A DNA stretch of 64,000 bases, taken from assembly GCF_000426385.1 (NCBI RefSeq), contig NZ_AUFG01000003.1, forward strand, positions 62,001 to 126,000, written 5' to 3'. The stretch comes from Arsenicicoccus bolidensis DSM 15745 (lineage in GTDB: Bacteria > Actinomycetota > Actinomycetes > Actinomycetales > Dermatophilaceae). The notes under the pieces are model-generated. The model made no database searches. It worked only from the letters and a program-made list of their open reading frames with translations, and was not told the DNA's origin. Both the position numbers and the translations under genes were made by a program. Shown here piece after piece: positions 43,172 through 53,811 of this stretch. Numbering within the stretch: the stretch's first letter is position 1; every line of letters begins with the position of its first letter.

Positions 43172-44179
43172 ATGTCGACCTCTCCCACCCATGCCGATCA
43201 GGCGGAGATCGCCGTCGACGTCGCGCCCGTGGAGGGCGACGACATCAAGGGTCGCTCTCCGTGGCAGCTCGTGCTCGCCCGGCTGCGGCGCGACCGCGTC
43301 ACGATGGCCGCGCTCGTCGGCTCGATCGTGGTCATCCTGCTCGGCATCCTGGCCCCCATCCTGACCTCCCTCGGCGTGCTGGACCTGAGCAACCACGAGG
43401 AGCTCGTGCAGGAGCTCGGCTCGATGCCGTCCGGGTCGATGGGCGGCGTCACCGGTGACCACTGGCTGGGCGTCCAGCCGGGCACCGGCCGCGACCTCCT
43501 GGCACTGATCCTGTCCGGGATGACCACCTCGCTGCTCGTGGCTGTCTCGGCCACCGCCATGGCCATCGTGCTCGGCACGATCATGGGCCTGATATCCGGC
43601 TTCGCGGGCGGGCGCACCGACTGGCTCATCAGCCGGGTCATCGACCTCGTGCTGTCCTTCCCGCAGACCCTGATGCTGCTCTCGCTGCAGACGGTCATGG
43701 TCACCTGGATCGCCGACCTGATCGGCCTGGCCGACACGGCCTCCACGCCCAAGCTGCTCTTCATCATCACGGTGCTCGGGTTCTTCGGCTGGCCCTACTT
43801 CGCCCGCATCGTCCGCGGTCAGGTGATGTCGCTGCGCGAGCGGGAGTTCGTGGAGGCCGCACGCTCCCTGGGGGCCCGACCCTGGCGGCTCTACACCAAG
43901 GAGCTGCTCCCGCACCTGTGGGCGCCCATCCTCGTCTACACCACCATGATCCTGCCGCAGAACATCGCGCAGGAGGCCGCCCTCGGCTTCCTCGGCGTCG
44001 GTGTCCCGCCGCCCACCATCTCGCTCGGCACGCTGCTCAACGACTCCATCAACTACGCGCTGCCGGACCCCGCCTACTTCCTGTTCCCCGGACTCGCCGT
44101 GTTCCTCATGGTCTTCGCCTTCAACATCCTCGGCGACGGCCTGCGGGACGCCCTCGACCCCAAGGCCGACCGGCAGTGA
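43172..44179 (+). CDS. dppC: Peptide ABC transporter permease (DppC/OppC)
   Basis: 335 residues. The N-terminal OppC-type helix is MAALVGSIVVILLGILAPIL, and the EAA loop reads REREFVEAARSLGARPWRLY. The last motif ALGFLGVGVPPPTISLGTLL is typical of DppC. The start at 43172 was chosen for the first ATG with MSTSPTHADQ; it has only a weak GAAAGG before it. Second subunit of the inner-membrane pore with the product of 46125-47138. It is the first gene of the operon C-A-B-D-F. Confidence 0.92.
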   Translation: MSTSPTHADQAEIAVDVAPVEGDDIKGRSPWQLVLARLRRDRVTMAALVGSIVVILLGILAPILTSLGVLDLSNHEELVQELGSMPSGSMGGVTGDHWLGVQPGTGRDLLALILSGMTTSLLVAVSATAMAIVLGTIMGLISGFAGGRTDWLISRVIDLVLSFPQTLMLLSLQTVMVTWIADLIGLADTASTPKLLFIITVLGFFGWPYFARIVRGQVMSLREREFVEAARSLGARPWRLYTKELLPHLWAPILVYTTMILPQNIAQEAALGFLGVGVPPPTISLGTLLNDSINYALPDPAYFLFPGLAVFLMVFAFNILGDGLRDALDPKADRQ

Positions 44180-44261
44180 CCGATCCGCTGCCGGCGGGCC
44201 GTTCCTCATCGCACCAACCCATCACCGCCCACCCGCGGTGGGCACCTTCAAAGGAGAAGTC

Positions 44262-45998
44262 ATGAAGCGCACGACGAAGGGCTCGCTCGCCGTCGCCCTC
44301 GGCACCGCGGCGACCCTGGGCCTCGCGGCCTGCGGTGGCGGAGCCAGCACGACGACGTCGACCAGCCAGGCCCCGGCCGCCAAGGGCGGGACCCTGACGG
44401 TCCTCAACCTCGGTCCCAAGGAGCACCTCGACCCGCAGCGCATGTACGTCGGCGCCGACATCCTGTTCGGCTCGCGCACCTACGCCCGCACCCTGACGAC
44501 CTACACCCCCGGCAACGACGCCAAGATGGTGCCGGACCTCGCGACGGACACCGGCCAGATGTCCGATGCCGGCAAGACCTGGAAGTTCACGCTCATCAAC
44601 AACGCCAAGTGGCAGGACGGCAAGCCCGTGACCTGCGACGACGTCAAGTATGGCGTGTCGCGCACGTTCGCCCAGGATGTCATCACCGGTGGCCCCAACT
44701 ACGCGCTGACCTTCCTGGACATCCCCACCAAGAAGACCCCGGACGGCGACGTCCCGTCCTACACCGGCCCCTACAAGGCCGACGCCGCGGGCCAGGCGGC
44801 CTTCGACAAGGCCGTGACCTGCGACGGCCAGACCATCACCTTCAAGTTCAAGAAGCCGTGGACCGACTTCAACATGAACAACGCGGCGCTCGCGGCCTTC
44901 GCGCCCTTCCGCAAGGACAAGGACCAGGGCGCCAAGTCCGACTACCAGGCCTTCTCCAACGGCCCCTACATGCTCGAGGGGACCTACGACCCCAACAAGG
45001 GTGGCACCTGGGTCCGCAACCCCAACTGGTCCGCGGACTCGGACAAGGTCCGCATGGCCTACCCCGACAAGATCGTCGACATCCAGGGCATCCCGGTCGA
45101 CACGACCTACCAGCGCCTGATCGCCGACGCCGGCGAGGACAAGACCGCCATCTCGGCACTGCAGGCCCAGGCCGCGTCGCTGCCGCAGATCGCCGGCAAC
45201 CCCTCCGCCAAGTCCCGCTCGGTCAACGGCCCGGCGCCCTACGTCGACTACCTCGCCCCGAACTTCAAGTCCAAGACGATGTCCAACCCCAAGGTGCGCC
45301 AGGCCTTCGCCATGGCCACCAACCGCAGCGCCTACATCACGGCCTACGGCGGTCCGACGGTCATGACGCCCGCCTTCGCCATGTGCAACAAGGAGCTGAA
45401 GTGCTTCAAGGACTTCAACCCCTTCGGCAACCAGCCCAACGGTGACGTCGAGGGCGCCAAGAAGCTCCTGGCGGAGGCGGGCCAGCCGTCGCCGCTGCCG
45501 ATCACCGTCGTCTACCGCAAGCGCGGCAACGCCGACAAGGCGCTGACCGCGCTGAAGGAGACGTGGGACAAGGCCGGCTTCAACGTGACGCTGCAGCCCA
45601 TCGCGGAGAAGTACTACGCGACGATCCAGGCGCCCGGCGCGGCTGACAAGGACGTCTTCTGGGCGGGCTGGGGCGCCGACTGGCCGTCCGGCTCGACGGT
45701 GCTGCCGGCGCTCTTCGACGGCCGCGTCAACATCTCGGCCGGCGGCTCGGGCCAGGACTACGGCTACTTCAACGACCCGGAGGTCAACGCCAAGATCGAC
45801 GCGGCCTACGGCATCCAGGACGAGGCCGCCCGCGAGAAGGCATGGGGCGAGATCGACGAGATGATCGGCAAGAAGGGCGGCTACGTGGCCCTGGTCAACC
45901 AGAAGTTCACGTTCATGCGTGGCTCGGGCGTCAAGGGCTTCGAGACCAACTCCCAGATGGGCGGCTACCCCGACCTGGCGCGCATCGCCGTCAAGTGA
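44262..45998 (+). CDS. Peptide ABC transporter substrate-binding lipoprotein (family 5)
   Basis: 578 residues. ATG 44262 with AAAGGAGAAG. The lipobox is LAAC (TLGLAACGGG), followed by a Ser/Thr linker. The SBP_bac_5 fold: LTVLNLGPKEHLDPQRM, TWKFTLINNAKWQDGKPVTC then DDVKYGVSRTF, and NRSAYITAYGGP. It captures oligopeptides (or other solutes) outside the cell and delivers them to the permease pair. Its position resembles lpqW, the SBP-like lipoprotein next to typA in mycobacteria. A stem-loop after the gene may raise its transcript level relative to the permease. Confidence 0.92.
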   Translation: MKRTTKGSLAVALGTAATLGLAACGGGASTTTSTSQAPAAKGGTLTVLNLGPKEHLDPQRMYVGADILFGSRTYARTLTTYTPGNDAKMVPDLATDTGQMSDAGKTWKFTLINNAKWQDGKPVTCDDVKYGVSRTFAQDVITGGPNYALTFLDIPTKKTPDGDVPSYTGPYKADAAGQAAFDKAVTCDGQTITFKFKKPWTDFNMNNAALAAFAPFRKDKDQGAKSDYQAFSNGPYMLEGTYDPNKGGTWVRNPNWSADSDKVRMAYPDKIVDIQGIPVDTTYQRLIADAGEDKTAISALQAQAASLPQIAGNPSAKSRSVNGPAPYVDYLAPNFKSKTMSNPKVRQAFAMATNRSAYITAYGGPTVMTPAFAMCNKELKCFKDFNPFGNQPNGDVEGAKKLLAEAGQPSPLPITVVYRKRGNADKALTALKETWDKAGFNVTLQPIAEKYYATIQAPGAADKDVFWAGWGADWPSGSTVLPALFDGRVNISAGGSGQDYGYFNDPEVNAKIDAAYGIQDEAAREKAWGEIDEMIGKKGGYVALVNQKFTFMRGSGVKGFETNSQMGGYPDLARIAVK

Positions 45999-46017
45999 CC
46001 GACCCCGCCTGAGAGTC

Positions 46018-46051
46018 GGGGGCGGCCGGCCCACCCGGACCGGCCGCCCCC
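46018..46051 (+). terminator. Intercistronic stem-loop after the substrate-binding protein gene
   Basis: GGGGGCGGCCGG and CCGGCCGCCCCC pair perfectly around a 10-base loop inside the operon, 20 bases after the SBP stop. It is likely a partial terminator or 3' stabilising hairpin, as often seen behind SBP genes. Confidence 0.65.
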
Positions 46052-46124
46052 GGCCCAGCACGACCACACCCTTCAGCTGCTCCCGAGAGGCGGTGAGGGC
46101 GCCACGACCTGGCGCTGACGCCCG

Positions 46125-47138
46125 ATGATCTTCTACATCCTGCGACGACTGGCCACAGCCGTCGTCATGCTCCTGATCGTCACCCTGGCGACCTTCCTGG
46201 TGTTCTACGCCGCCCCGGAGGACCCGGCCCGGCTCACGTGCGCCAAGAACTGCACGCCCGCCGTCATCGAGGGCAACCGCAAGTTCATGGGCTTCGACAA
46301 GCCGGTCATGGCGCAGTACGGCGACTTCCTCAAGGGGATCGCCGTCGGCCGCGACTACCCCGCCGACGAGGAGCTCCGCAAGGCCGCCCCGCAGCTGGCC
46401 AGCCACTGCGAGGCCCCCTGCCTCGGCTTCTCGGTGCTCAAGAGCAAGTCGGTCACCGACATCCTCAAGGAGACGATGCCCATCACCGTCTCCATCGCCC
46501 TCCTCGCGTTCGTGCTGTGGATGGTGGTCGGGATCGTCGGCGGCATCGTGGCCGCGCTCAACAAGGGCAAGCTGCTCGACCGGGCGGTCGTGGGCCTGGC
46601 GCTCCTCGGCTACTCGCTGCCCACCTTCTTCATCGGACTGCTGCTGCTGACCTTCGTCGCCATCAAGTGGCAGGTCGTGCCGCCACCGGTCTACGTGCCG
46701 TTCACGCAGAACCCCGCGGCCTGGCTGCAGGGCCTGCTCCTGCCGGCCATCACCCTCGCCAGCATCTTCGCGGCGCAGTACGTCCGCCTCACCCGGGCCT
46801 ACATGATCGAGACGATGTCCGAGGACTACATCCGCACCGCGCGCGCCAAGGGCGTCAAGCGGCTGCCGATCATCCGCCGGCACGGCCTGCGCGCCGCCCT
46901 CACCCCGATCGTGACGGCCGCCGGCCTCGACCTCGGCGGCCTTCTCGGCGGTGCCGTCATCACCGAGACCGTCTTCAACTTCCAGGGCATGGGGTGGACC
47001 GCCGTCCGCGCCATCACCGAGACCGACCTGCCCGTCGTCGTCGGGATCGTCCTGGTCGCCGCGTTCTTCATCGTCCTGTCCAACCTCGTCGTCGACGTCC
47101 TCTACGGCGTCATCGACCCGCGCGTGCGGCTGACCTGA
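46125..47138 (+). CDS. dppB: Peptide ABC transporter permease (DppB/OppB)
   Basis: 337 residues. MIFYILRRLATAVVMLLIVT is the standard OppB start. The external loop is longer than usual and has four cysteines (CAKNCTP, HCEAPC). The EAA motif reads EDYIRTARAKGVKRLPII, and the end is FNFQGMGWTAVRAI and DPRVRLT. It forms the pore with the DppC-like subunit. The four-cysteine loop could form disulfides outside. Confidence 0.93.
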   Translation: MIFYILRRLATAVVMLLIVTLATFLVFYAAPEDPARLTCAKNCTPAVIEGNRKFMGFDKPVMAQYGDFLKGIAVGRDYPADEELRKAAPQLASHCEAPCLGFSVLKSKSVTDILKETMPITVSIALLAFVLWMVVGIVGGIVAALNKGKLLDRAVVGLALLGYSLPTFFIGLLLLTFVAIKWQVVPPPVYVPFTQNPAAWLQGLLLPAITLASIFAAQYVRLTRAYMIETMSEDYIRTARAKGVKRLPIIRRHGLRAALTPIVTAAGLDLGGLLGGAVITETVFNFQGMGWTAVRAITETDLPVVVGIVLVAAFFIVLSNLVVDVLYGVIDPRVRLT

Positions 47139-47157
47139 GGCGAGGAGACCAGCCCAG

Positions 47158-48312
47158 ATGACACCTTCCACCCCGTATGCCGGAGAGCGAACCCCCAGCA
47201 GCAGCGCGGCCTCCGGGACGCGCTCGGACCGTGCGGACGCCACCAGCACCGGCGCCCAGGGCCGCAGCCCCGCAGGCCGCGGCGCGGCGCCATACCTGCA
47301 GGTCACCGATCTCCAGGTGCACTTCCCGACCGAGGACGGGCTCGTCCGCTCGGTCGACGGGCTGACCTTCTCGGTCGACAAGGGCCAGACCCTCGGCATC
47401 GTCGGGGAGTCAGGCTCCGGCAAGTCCGTGACCAGCCAGGCCATCCTCGGGCTGCACCGCGGCACCCGGGCCCGGCTGTCCGGCTCGGTGCGCCTCGACG
47501 GCCAGGAGCTGCTCGACCTGCCCGAGTCCGAGCTGCGCGAGCTGCGCGGCAGCACGATGGCGATGATCTTCCAGGACCCGCTGTCGGCGATGCACCCCTA
47601 CTACACGGTGGGCGCGCAGATCGTCGAGGCGATCCGGGTGCACCACTCCGACGTGTCCAAGAAGGCCGCCAAGGAGCGCACCAAGGAGCTGCTCGCGCGC
47701 GTCGGGATCCCCAACCCCGCCAAGCGCGTCGACCAGTACCCGCACGAGTTCTCCGGCGGCATGCGCCAGCGCGCGATGATCGCCATGGCCCTCGCCAACG
47801 ACCCCTCGCTGCTCATCGCGGACGAGCCCACCACGGCGCTCGACGTCACCGTGCAGGCCCAGATCCTCGACCTCATGCGCGACCTGCAGCAGGAGTTCGG
47901 CTCGGCCATCATCGTCATCACCCACGACCTCGGGGTCGTCGCCGAGATGGCCGACGAGGTGCTCGTGATGTATGCCGGCAAGGCCGTCGAGCGGGGCCCG
48001 GTCGACGACGTGTTCTACGCACCGCAGATGCCCTACACCTGGGGTCTGCTGTCGTCGATGCCGCGTCTCGACCGCGTCCGCCAGACCCGCCTGGACCCGG
48101 TCCCCGGCAACCCGCCGTCGCTGATCCGCGTGCCCCCGGGCTGCGCGTTCAACCCGCGCTGCACCTATCGCGAGCACGTCCCGCAGGACCGCTGCGTCAC
48201 CGAGGTCCCGGACCTGCTGCCCACGCGCCAGCCCGACCACCTCGTCCGCTGCCACATCATGGAGGAGCGGCGACGCGAGCTCTTCGAGACGAACGTCAAG
48301 CCGCGGCTGTGA
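47158..48312 (+). CDS. dppD: Peptide ABC transporter ATPase (DppD/OppD)
   Basis: 384 residues. The first 43 residues are a Ser/Thr/Arg-rich extension unusual for the family. Walker A GESGSGKSV, Q-loop IFQDPLSAMHPYYTVG, signature FSGGMRQR, Walker B LLIADEPTTALD and H-loop VITHD follow. The C-terminal oligopeptide-transport domain has CAFNPRCTYREHVPQDRC, where clustered cysteines can hold a Fe-S site in some relatives. It powers uptake with the next gene's product. ATG 47158 is 20 bases after the permease stop. Confidence 0.93.
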   Translation: MTPSTPYAGERTPSSSAASGTRSDRADATSTGAQGRSPAGRGAAPYLQVTDLQVHFPTEDGLVRSVDGLTFSVDKGQTLGIVGESGSGKSVTSQAILGLHRGTRARLSGSVRLDGQELLDLPESELRELRGSTMAMIFQDPLSAMHPYYTVGAQIVEAIRVHHSDVSKKAAKERTKELLARVGIPNPAKRVDQYPHEFSGGMRQRAMIAMALANDPSLLIADEPTTALDVTVQAQILDLMRDLQQEFGSAIIVITHDLGVVAEMADEVLVMYAGKAVERGPVDDVFYAPQMPYTWGLLSSMPRLDRVRQTRLDPVPGNPPSLIRVPPGCAFNPRCTYREHVPQDRCVTEVPDLLPTRQPDHLVRCHIMEERRRELFETNVKPRL

Positions 48313-48331
48313 CCGGAAGGACCACACCAGC

Positions 48332-49369
<1,038 letters not shown>

Positions 49370-49393
49370 CGCCCCGTCCCGCCCTGCCGCGCG

Positions 49394-49436
49394 CGTCTCA
49401 GGCTGCAGGGCGAGACGAGCGCTGCAGCCCGAGACG
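49394..49436. terminator. Hairpin between dppF and ppk2 (convergent)
   Basis: CGTCTCAGGCTGCAG (49394-49408) and CTGCAGCCCGAGACG (49422-49436) pair with one mismatch. Three copies of the 9-mer TCCTCGGCA-like unit follow (about 49440-49466) before the ppk2 stop. Confidence 0.7.
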
Positions 49437-49470
49437 TGTCCTCGGCATCCTCGGCATCCTCGGTCTGGGC

Positions 49471-50361
49471 TCAGTCGTCCACGGTCGCAATGCCGCGGCG
49501 CACGATCAGCGGGTCCGGCTCGAACACCACGTCCGGGTCCTTGCCGTCGTAGTCGAACTTGTTGAGGAAGTAGCGCATCGCGTTGATGCGGCCGCGCTTC
49601 TTGTCGTTGGACTTGATCGTGATCCAGGGCGCGTAGTCCGTGTCGGTGGCGGTGAACATCGCCTCCTTGGCCTCGCCGTAGCGGTCCCACTTGTCGAGCG
49701 ACTCGAGGTCCATCGGCGAGAGCTTCCACTGCCGCACGGGGTCGATCTGGCGGATGGCGAAGCGGGTGCGCTGCTCGCTGCGCGACACCGAGAACCACAG
49801 CTTGGTGAGCGAGATCCCGGAGTCGACCAGCATCTTCTCGAACACCGGCGCCTGCTGCATGAACTGGGTGTACTGCTCGTCCGTGGAGAAGCCCATGACC
49901 CGCTCGACCCCGGCCCGGTTGTACCAGGAGCGGTCGAACATGACCATCTCCCCGGACGTGGGGAAGTGCTGGACGTAGCGCTGGAAGTACCACTGCCCGA
50001 GCTCGGTCTCGGTGGGCTTCACCAGGGCGACGACGCGGGCATACCGAGGGTTGAGGTGCTCGGTGAACCGCTTGATCGTGCCGCCCTTGCCCGCAGCGTC
50101 CCGCCCCTCGAAGACGAGGAGGTGCTTGCTGTCGGTCTGTCGCGTCCACTTCTGGAACTTCAGCAGCTCGACCTGCAGGAGGTACTTCTCGATGTCGTAC
50201 TGCTCGCGGTCGAGGCGCTCGTCGTAGGGGTAGTCCTCGCGCCAGGTCTCGACGGGGTTGCCCAGGGGGTCGATGAGGTCGGGGTCCGAGCCCTGGTCGT
50301 CACGCACGGTGTACCCCTGGTCGTGCAGGGTGGCGAGGTACTCACGGAAGTTCTGCTGCAT
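49471..50361 (-). CDS. ppk2: Polyphosphate kinase 2
   Basis: 296 residues. Walker A EGRDAAGKGG is at about 85-94, DRSWYNRAGVERVMGF at 143, and QFMQQAPVFEKMLVDSGISL and RYGEAKEAMF further on; all fit a one-domain (class I) PPK2. Such enzymes use polyphosphate to make nucleoside triphosphates, mainly from GDP or ADP. The ATG at 50361 was chosen by family N-terminus. It is on the strand opposite to both neighbours, convergent with dppF and divergent from mshB. Confidence 0.94.
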   Translation of the reverse strand: MQQNFREYLATLHDQGYTVRDDQGSDPDLIDPLGNPVETWREDYPYDERLDREQYDIEKYLLQVELLKFQKWTRQTDSKHLLVFEGRDAAGKGGTIKRFTEHLNPRYARVVALVKPTETELGQWYFQRYVQHFPTSGEMVMFDRSWYNRAGVERVMGFSTDEQYTQFMQQAPVFEKMLVDSGISLTKLWFSVSRSEQRTRFAIRQIDPVRQWKLSPMDLESLDKWDRYGEAKEAMFTATDTDYAPWITIKSNDKKRGRINAMRYFLNKFDYDGKDPDVVFEPDPLIVRRGIATVDD

Positions 50362-50524
50362 GGGATCTCCAGCCGGGTGGGGGGTCTGCGGGGAGCATAG
50401 GCCGAGGTCGTGAACGAGGTGTGAACTGCGTCGTCCCCGCCCCGGAACCCCTCTCGCCCGGAGCGAGTCCCCGCGGAGCGGTCGTCGCGGCACCGATCCG
50501 TGGGGACGAGTAACGTTCTGCGGG

Positions 50525-51397
50525 ATGACCCTGACGCGCTCCCTCGACGACCTGGCCCTGCGGCGGGTCGTTCTCGTGCATGCCCATCCCGACGACGAGA
50601 CGTTGTGGACCGGGGTGACCACGGCTCACCTGGCGGGTCAGGGGGCCGACGTCCACGTCGTCACGTGCACCCTCGGCGAGGAGGGCGAGGTGATCCCGCC
50701 CGGCCTGCGCCACCTCGAGGGCGACGGTCCGGCGCTCGCGGCCCACCGACGCGGCGAGCTGGCCGGCGCCACCCGCGTGCTGGGCGCCACCTCGCACCTG
50801 CTCGGGGCGGACGGCTCCCGGGGATCGGCCGACCCTGCCCCACGCTGGCGCGACTCCGGTATGGCGGGAACCCCGGCCGCCGATCACCCCGACGCGTTCG
50901 CCACCGCAGGAGGGGCCGCCGTCGACGCCCTGGCCGCCGTGCTGCGCGAGCTGCGTCCCGACGCCGTCATCACCTACGACCCGCACGGCGGGTACGAGCA
51001 CCCCGACCACGTCGCGGCCCACCGCGCGACCCTGGCGGCGGTGGCGTCCCTCGAGGAGTCGCCCCATGTGCTGCTGGTGGTGGTGCCGCGGTCGTGGGCG
51101 ATGGAGGACCGGGCCTGGCTGACCGAGCACGTCCACCGCACGGACGTCGTGGTGCCCGGGCGCGACGACGCCTATCCGCCGTCGGTGGTGGCGGACGAGC
51201 TGGTCACCCACGTCGTGGTCGACGCCGCGGCTGCCCGCGTCCAGGCCTCCGCGCTGCGGGAGCATCCCACGCAGGTCACGGTGCACGACGGCTACTACGC
51301 CCTGTCCAACGACATCGCCGCCCGGCTGGCGGGACGCGAGGCCTTCGTGCTCGTCGACCCGCGGACCGGCGCCCCGACGGGAGGATCCGATGAGTGA
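50525..51397 (+). CDS. mshB: 1D-myo-inositol 2-acetamido-2-deoxy-alpha-D-glucopyranoside deacetylase
   Basis: 290 residues of the LmbE/PIG-L family. The zinc motif AHPDDE is at 20-25, GEEGE follows, and YDPHGGYEHPDHVAAHR gives the third zinc ligand. MshB removes the acetyl group from GlcNAc-inositol in mycothiol synthesis; the related Mca works on mycothiol adducts. Position next to typA and fdxA matches mycobacterial mshB, which supports this call. It overlaps the flavin reductase gene by eight bases. Confidence 0.9.
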   Translation: MTLTRSLDDLALRRVVLVHAHPDDETLWTGVTTAHLAGQGADVHVVTCTLGEEGEVIPPGLRHLEGDGPALAAHRRGELAGATRVLGATSHLLGADGSRGSADPAPRWRDSGMAGTPAADHPDAFATAGGAAVDALAAVLRELRPDAVITYDPHGGYEHPDHVAAHRATLAAVASLEESPHVLLVVVPRSWAMEDRAWLTEHVHRTDVVVPGRDDAYPPSVVADELVTHVVVDAAAARVQASALREHPTQVTVHDGYYALSNDIAARLAGREAFVLVDPRTGAPTGGSDE

Positions 51398-51914
51398 GAG
51401 CGCGCCGCACGCGCAGGTGCAGACCCAGCCGCCGGACCGGGACGTGTTCCGACGGGCGATGGGGCGGTTCGCGACCGGGGTCTCGGTGTTGACGACCTGC
51501 CTGGACGGCGTCGACCACGCGATGACGGCCAACGCGATCACGTCGGTCTCCCTCGACCCGCTGCTCCTGCTGTGCTGCGTCGAGCAGGAGGCGCGCTTCC
51601 ACGACGTGGTGCTCGAGACGGGCGTCTGGGGCGTCAACGTCCTGCCCGCCGAGTCCCGCTCGCACGCGGCCTGGTTCGCGACGAGGGGGCGACCCGTGCA
51701 CGGCCAGCTCGACCGCGTGGCGCACCATCGCGGGGCCGAGACGGGGGTCGCGATGTTCGACGACGTGCTCACGGCCGTGGAGTGCCGGACCACCCAGGTG
51801 GTGGAGGCGGGCGACCACTCGATCATCATCGGGGCCGTGGTCGGTCTCGAGGTGCCGGCGCACGCCGGCGAGGCCCTGACCTACTACCGTGGCGCGTTTG
51901 GTCACCTTTCGTGA
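51390..51914 (+). CDS. Flavin reductase-like (FMN-binding split barrel) protein
   Basis: 174 residues. FRRAMGRFATGVSVLTTC, ANAITSVSLDPLLLLCCV and WGVNVLPAESRSHA are classic segments of HpaC/DszD-type flavin reductases that supply reduced FMN to monooxygenases. The ATG lies inside mshB (eight-base overlap), so both are co-translated. No partner oxygenase is adjacent; the LLM protein at 7898 is far away. Confidence 0.85.
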   Translation: MSESAPHAQVQTQPPDRDVFRRAMGRFATGVSVLTTCLDGVDHAMTANAITSVSLDPLLLLCCVEQEARFHDVVLETGVWGVNVLPAESRSHAAWFATRGRPVHGQLDRVAHHRGAETGVAMFDDVLTAVECRTTQVVEAGDHSIIIGAVVGLEVPAHAGEALTYYRGAFGHLS

Positions 51915-51961
51915 CGGTGGACCACGTAACGTGTCCCTGACCGTCTGATCCAGGAGTTGTG

Positions 51962-53674
51962 ATGGCTGCTTCCCCCTCCGGGACGAGCCGTTCGGGCACC
52001 GCTGTGCTCGTGCGTCTGCTCGTCTCGCTCGCCGTGCTCCTGGGGCTGTATGCCGGCCTCGCGGCGATCCTCACCCGCCAGGCTCCGGCCGGGACCCGCG
52101 TGGGTGGGGTGTCGATCGGCGGGATGGACCAGGCCGCGGCCGAGCGCACCCTGACCGACCGCCTGGCGCCGCTGGCCACCAAGCCGGTCACCCTGCGCTC
52201 CGGGGATCGGACAGCCACCCTCGACCCACGCGCTGCGGGCCTGTCCGTCGACGTGCCGGGCAGCCTGACCGGGCTCACCCGCTTCTCGCTCGACCCGCGG
52301 GACGTCGCCGCGCACCTGACCGGTGGTGGCGACCGGGACGTGGAGGTCGACGTCGACGAGGAGACCCTGGACGCGGCCCTCGGCAAGGCCCGCACCACCC
52401 TCGACGTGTCCGCCACGGACGGCGCGCTGTCCATCGCCAAGGGCGCCGTCGAGGCCAAGGACGCCGTCGTCGGTCGCCGCCTCGACGTGGACCGCACCCG
52501 CGACCGGTTGCTCGAGCAGTGGCCCCGCACCACCACGACGGACGCCGTGATGCAGGAGCAGCAGCCCGCCATACCCCAGAAGGCCGTCGACCAGGCCGTC
52601 TCCACCGTCGCCCGGCCGGTCCTCGCCGGTCCCGTCACCGTCACGGACGGCACCCGCAAGGGCGTGCTGGCCCCCGCGCAGCTGGCGTCGGTCATCGCGT
52701 TCGCGCCCAGGGACGGGGCGCTCGCCCCGCAGGTCGACCAGGACAAGCTGGGCCGGCTGCTCGCGGCAGTCGCCCCGGGCATCGAGACGCCGCCCGTCAA
52801 CGCCACGGTGCGGCTCGTCGACGGCCGGCCCCAGACCGTCCCCGGGCGCAACGGCACCGAGGTGCCCGCCGACCAGCTGTCCGCGGCCGTGCTCGGCGCC
52901 GTCTCGTCGCCCGCGCGCACCGCGACCGTCAAGGCCCAGCAGGTGGAGCCCGGGATCGGCGCCCAGGAGGTGGCGGCATGGGGGATCAAGGAGGTCGTCT
53001 CGCGCTACGACGCGGACCTGCCCTACAACCCCAACCGCACCGCCAACATCCGGCTCGCGGCCGGCGCCATCGACGGCACGATCATCAAGCCGGGGGAGAC
53101 GTTCAGCCTCAACGGCATCGTCGGCGAGCGCACCCCGGCCAAGGGCTACCGCGACGCCCTCATCATCCAGGGCTCGCGCTACGTGCGGGACACGGGCGGT
53201 GGCGTCTCCCAGGTGTCCACGTCGGTCCTCAACTCCGCGTTCTTCGCGGGGATGGAGCTGGTCGAGCACCGCGCCCACAGCTTCTACATCACGCACTACC
53301 CCGAGGGGCGCGAGGCGACGGTCAGCTGGCCGACGCTGGACAACAAGTGGCGCAACGACAGCCAGCACGCCGTGCTGGTGCACTCCTGGGTCGAGGACGG
53401 CGTGCTCAAGTTCGAGCTGTGGAGCACCAAGCGCTACGACGAGGTCAAGTCCCTCAAGAGCCCCCGACGCAAGATCGTCCCGCCCCGCACGATCGAGGAC
53501 GCCAGCCCGACCTGCCAGTCGCAGGTCCCCGTGCCGGGCTTCGAGGTCACGATCACCCGCCAGATGATCAAGGGCGGCCAGGTCGTCAAGACCGACGGCT
53601 TCGTCACCAGCTACGCCCCGCAGGACAAGGTCCGGTGCACCGGACCCGTCAAGGGGCAGCCCAAGCGCACCTGA
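51962..53674 (+). CDS. VanW-family protein with peptidoglycan-binding-like domains
   Basis: 570 residues. N-terminal membrane anchor (LVRLLVSLAVLLGLYAGLAA), two YoaR/PG_binding_4-like domains (about 45-330), then the VanW domain: YDADLPYNPNRTANIRLAA, IKPGETFSLNGIVGERTPAK and DTGGGVSQVSTSVLNSAF. It is thought to act in cell-wall biology, but the activity of VanW is unknown. ATG 51962 is five bases after AGGAG, better than the GTG three bases earlier. Transcribed as the last gene before fdxA, with a weak hairpin in between. Confidence 0.88.
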   Translation: MAASPSGTSRSGTAVLVRLLVSLAVLLGLYAGLAAILTRQAPAGTRVGGVSIGGMDQAAAERTLTDRLAPLATKPVTLRSGDRTATLDPRAAGLSVDVPGSLTGLTRFSLDPRDVAAHLTGGGDRDVEVDVDEETLDAALGKARTTLDVSATDGALSIAKGAVEAKDAVVGRRLDVDRTRDRLLEQWPRTTTTDAVMQEQQPAIPQKAVDQAVSTVARPVLAGPVTVTDGTRKGVLAPAQLASVIAFAPRDGALAPQVDQDKLGRLLAAVAPGIETPPVNATVRLVDGRPQTVPGRNGTEVPADQLSAAVLGAVSSPARTATVKAQQVEPGIGAQEVAAWGIKEVVSRYDADLPYNPNRTANIRLAAGAIDGTIIKPGETFSLNGIVGERTPAKGYRDALIIQGSRYVRDTGGGVSQVSTSVLNSAFFAGMELVEHRAHSFYITHYPEGREATVSWPTLDNKWRNDSQHAVLVHSWVEDGVLKFELWSTKRYDEVKSLKSPRRKIVPPRTIEDASPTCQSQVPVPGFEVTITRQMIKGGQVVKTDGFVTSYAPQDKVRCTGPVKGQPKRT

Positions 53675-53811
53675 CGCCGGTCGGGCCGACCGCCACCACC
53701 TGCTCGGATCGGCCCGTCGGTCCGTCCAGCCGCCAGACACCGTGCCGGTGCACCGCCTGCGACGGCATAGTGTTGTCCTGATACACCCCGCCCCCCGGAA
53801 GGTACTGAGCA

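Noticed and set aside
44121-47555. 1144-codon open frame opposite the peptide ABC operon
   Set aside because: Low-complexity antisense reading of the SBP and permease genes; no start site or homology pattern.
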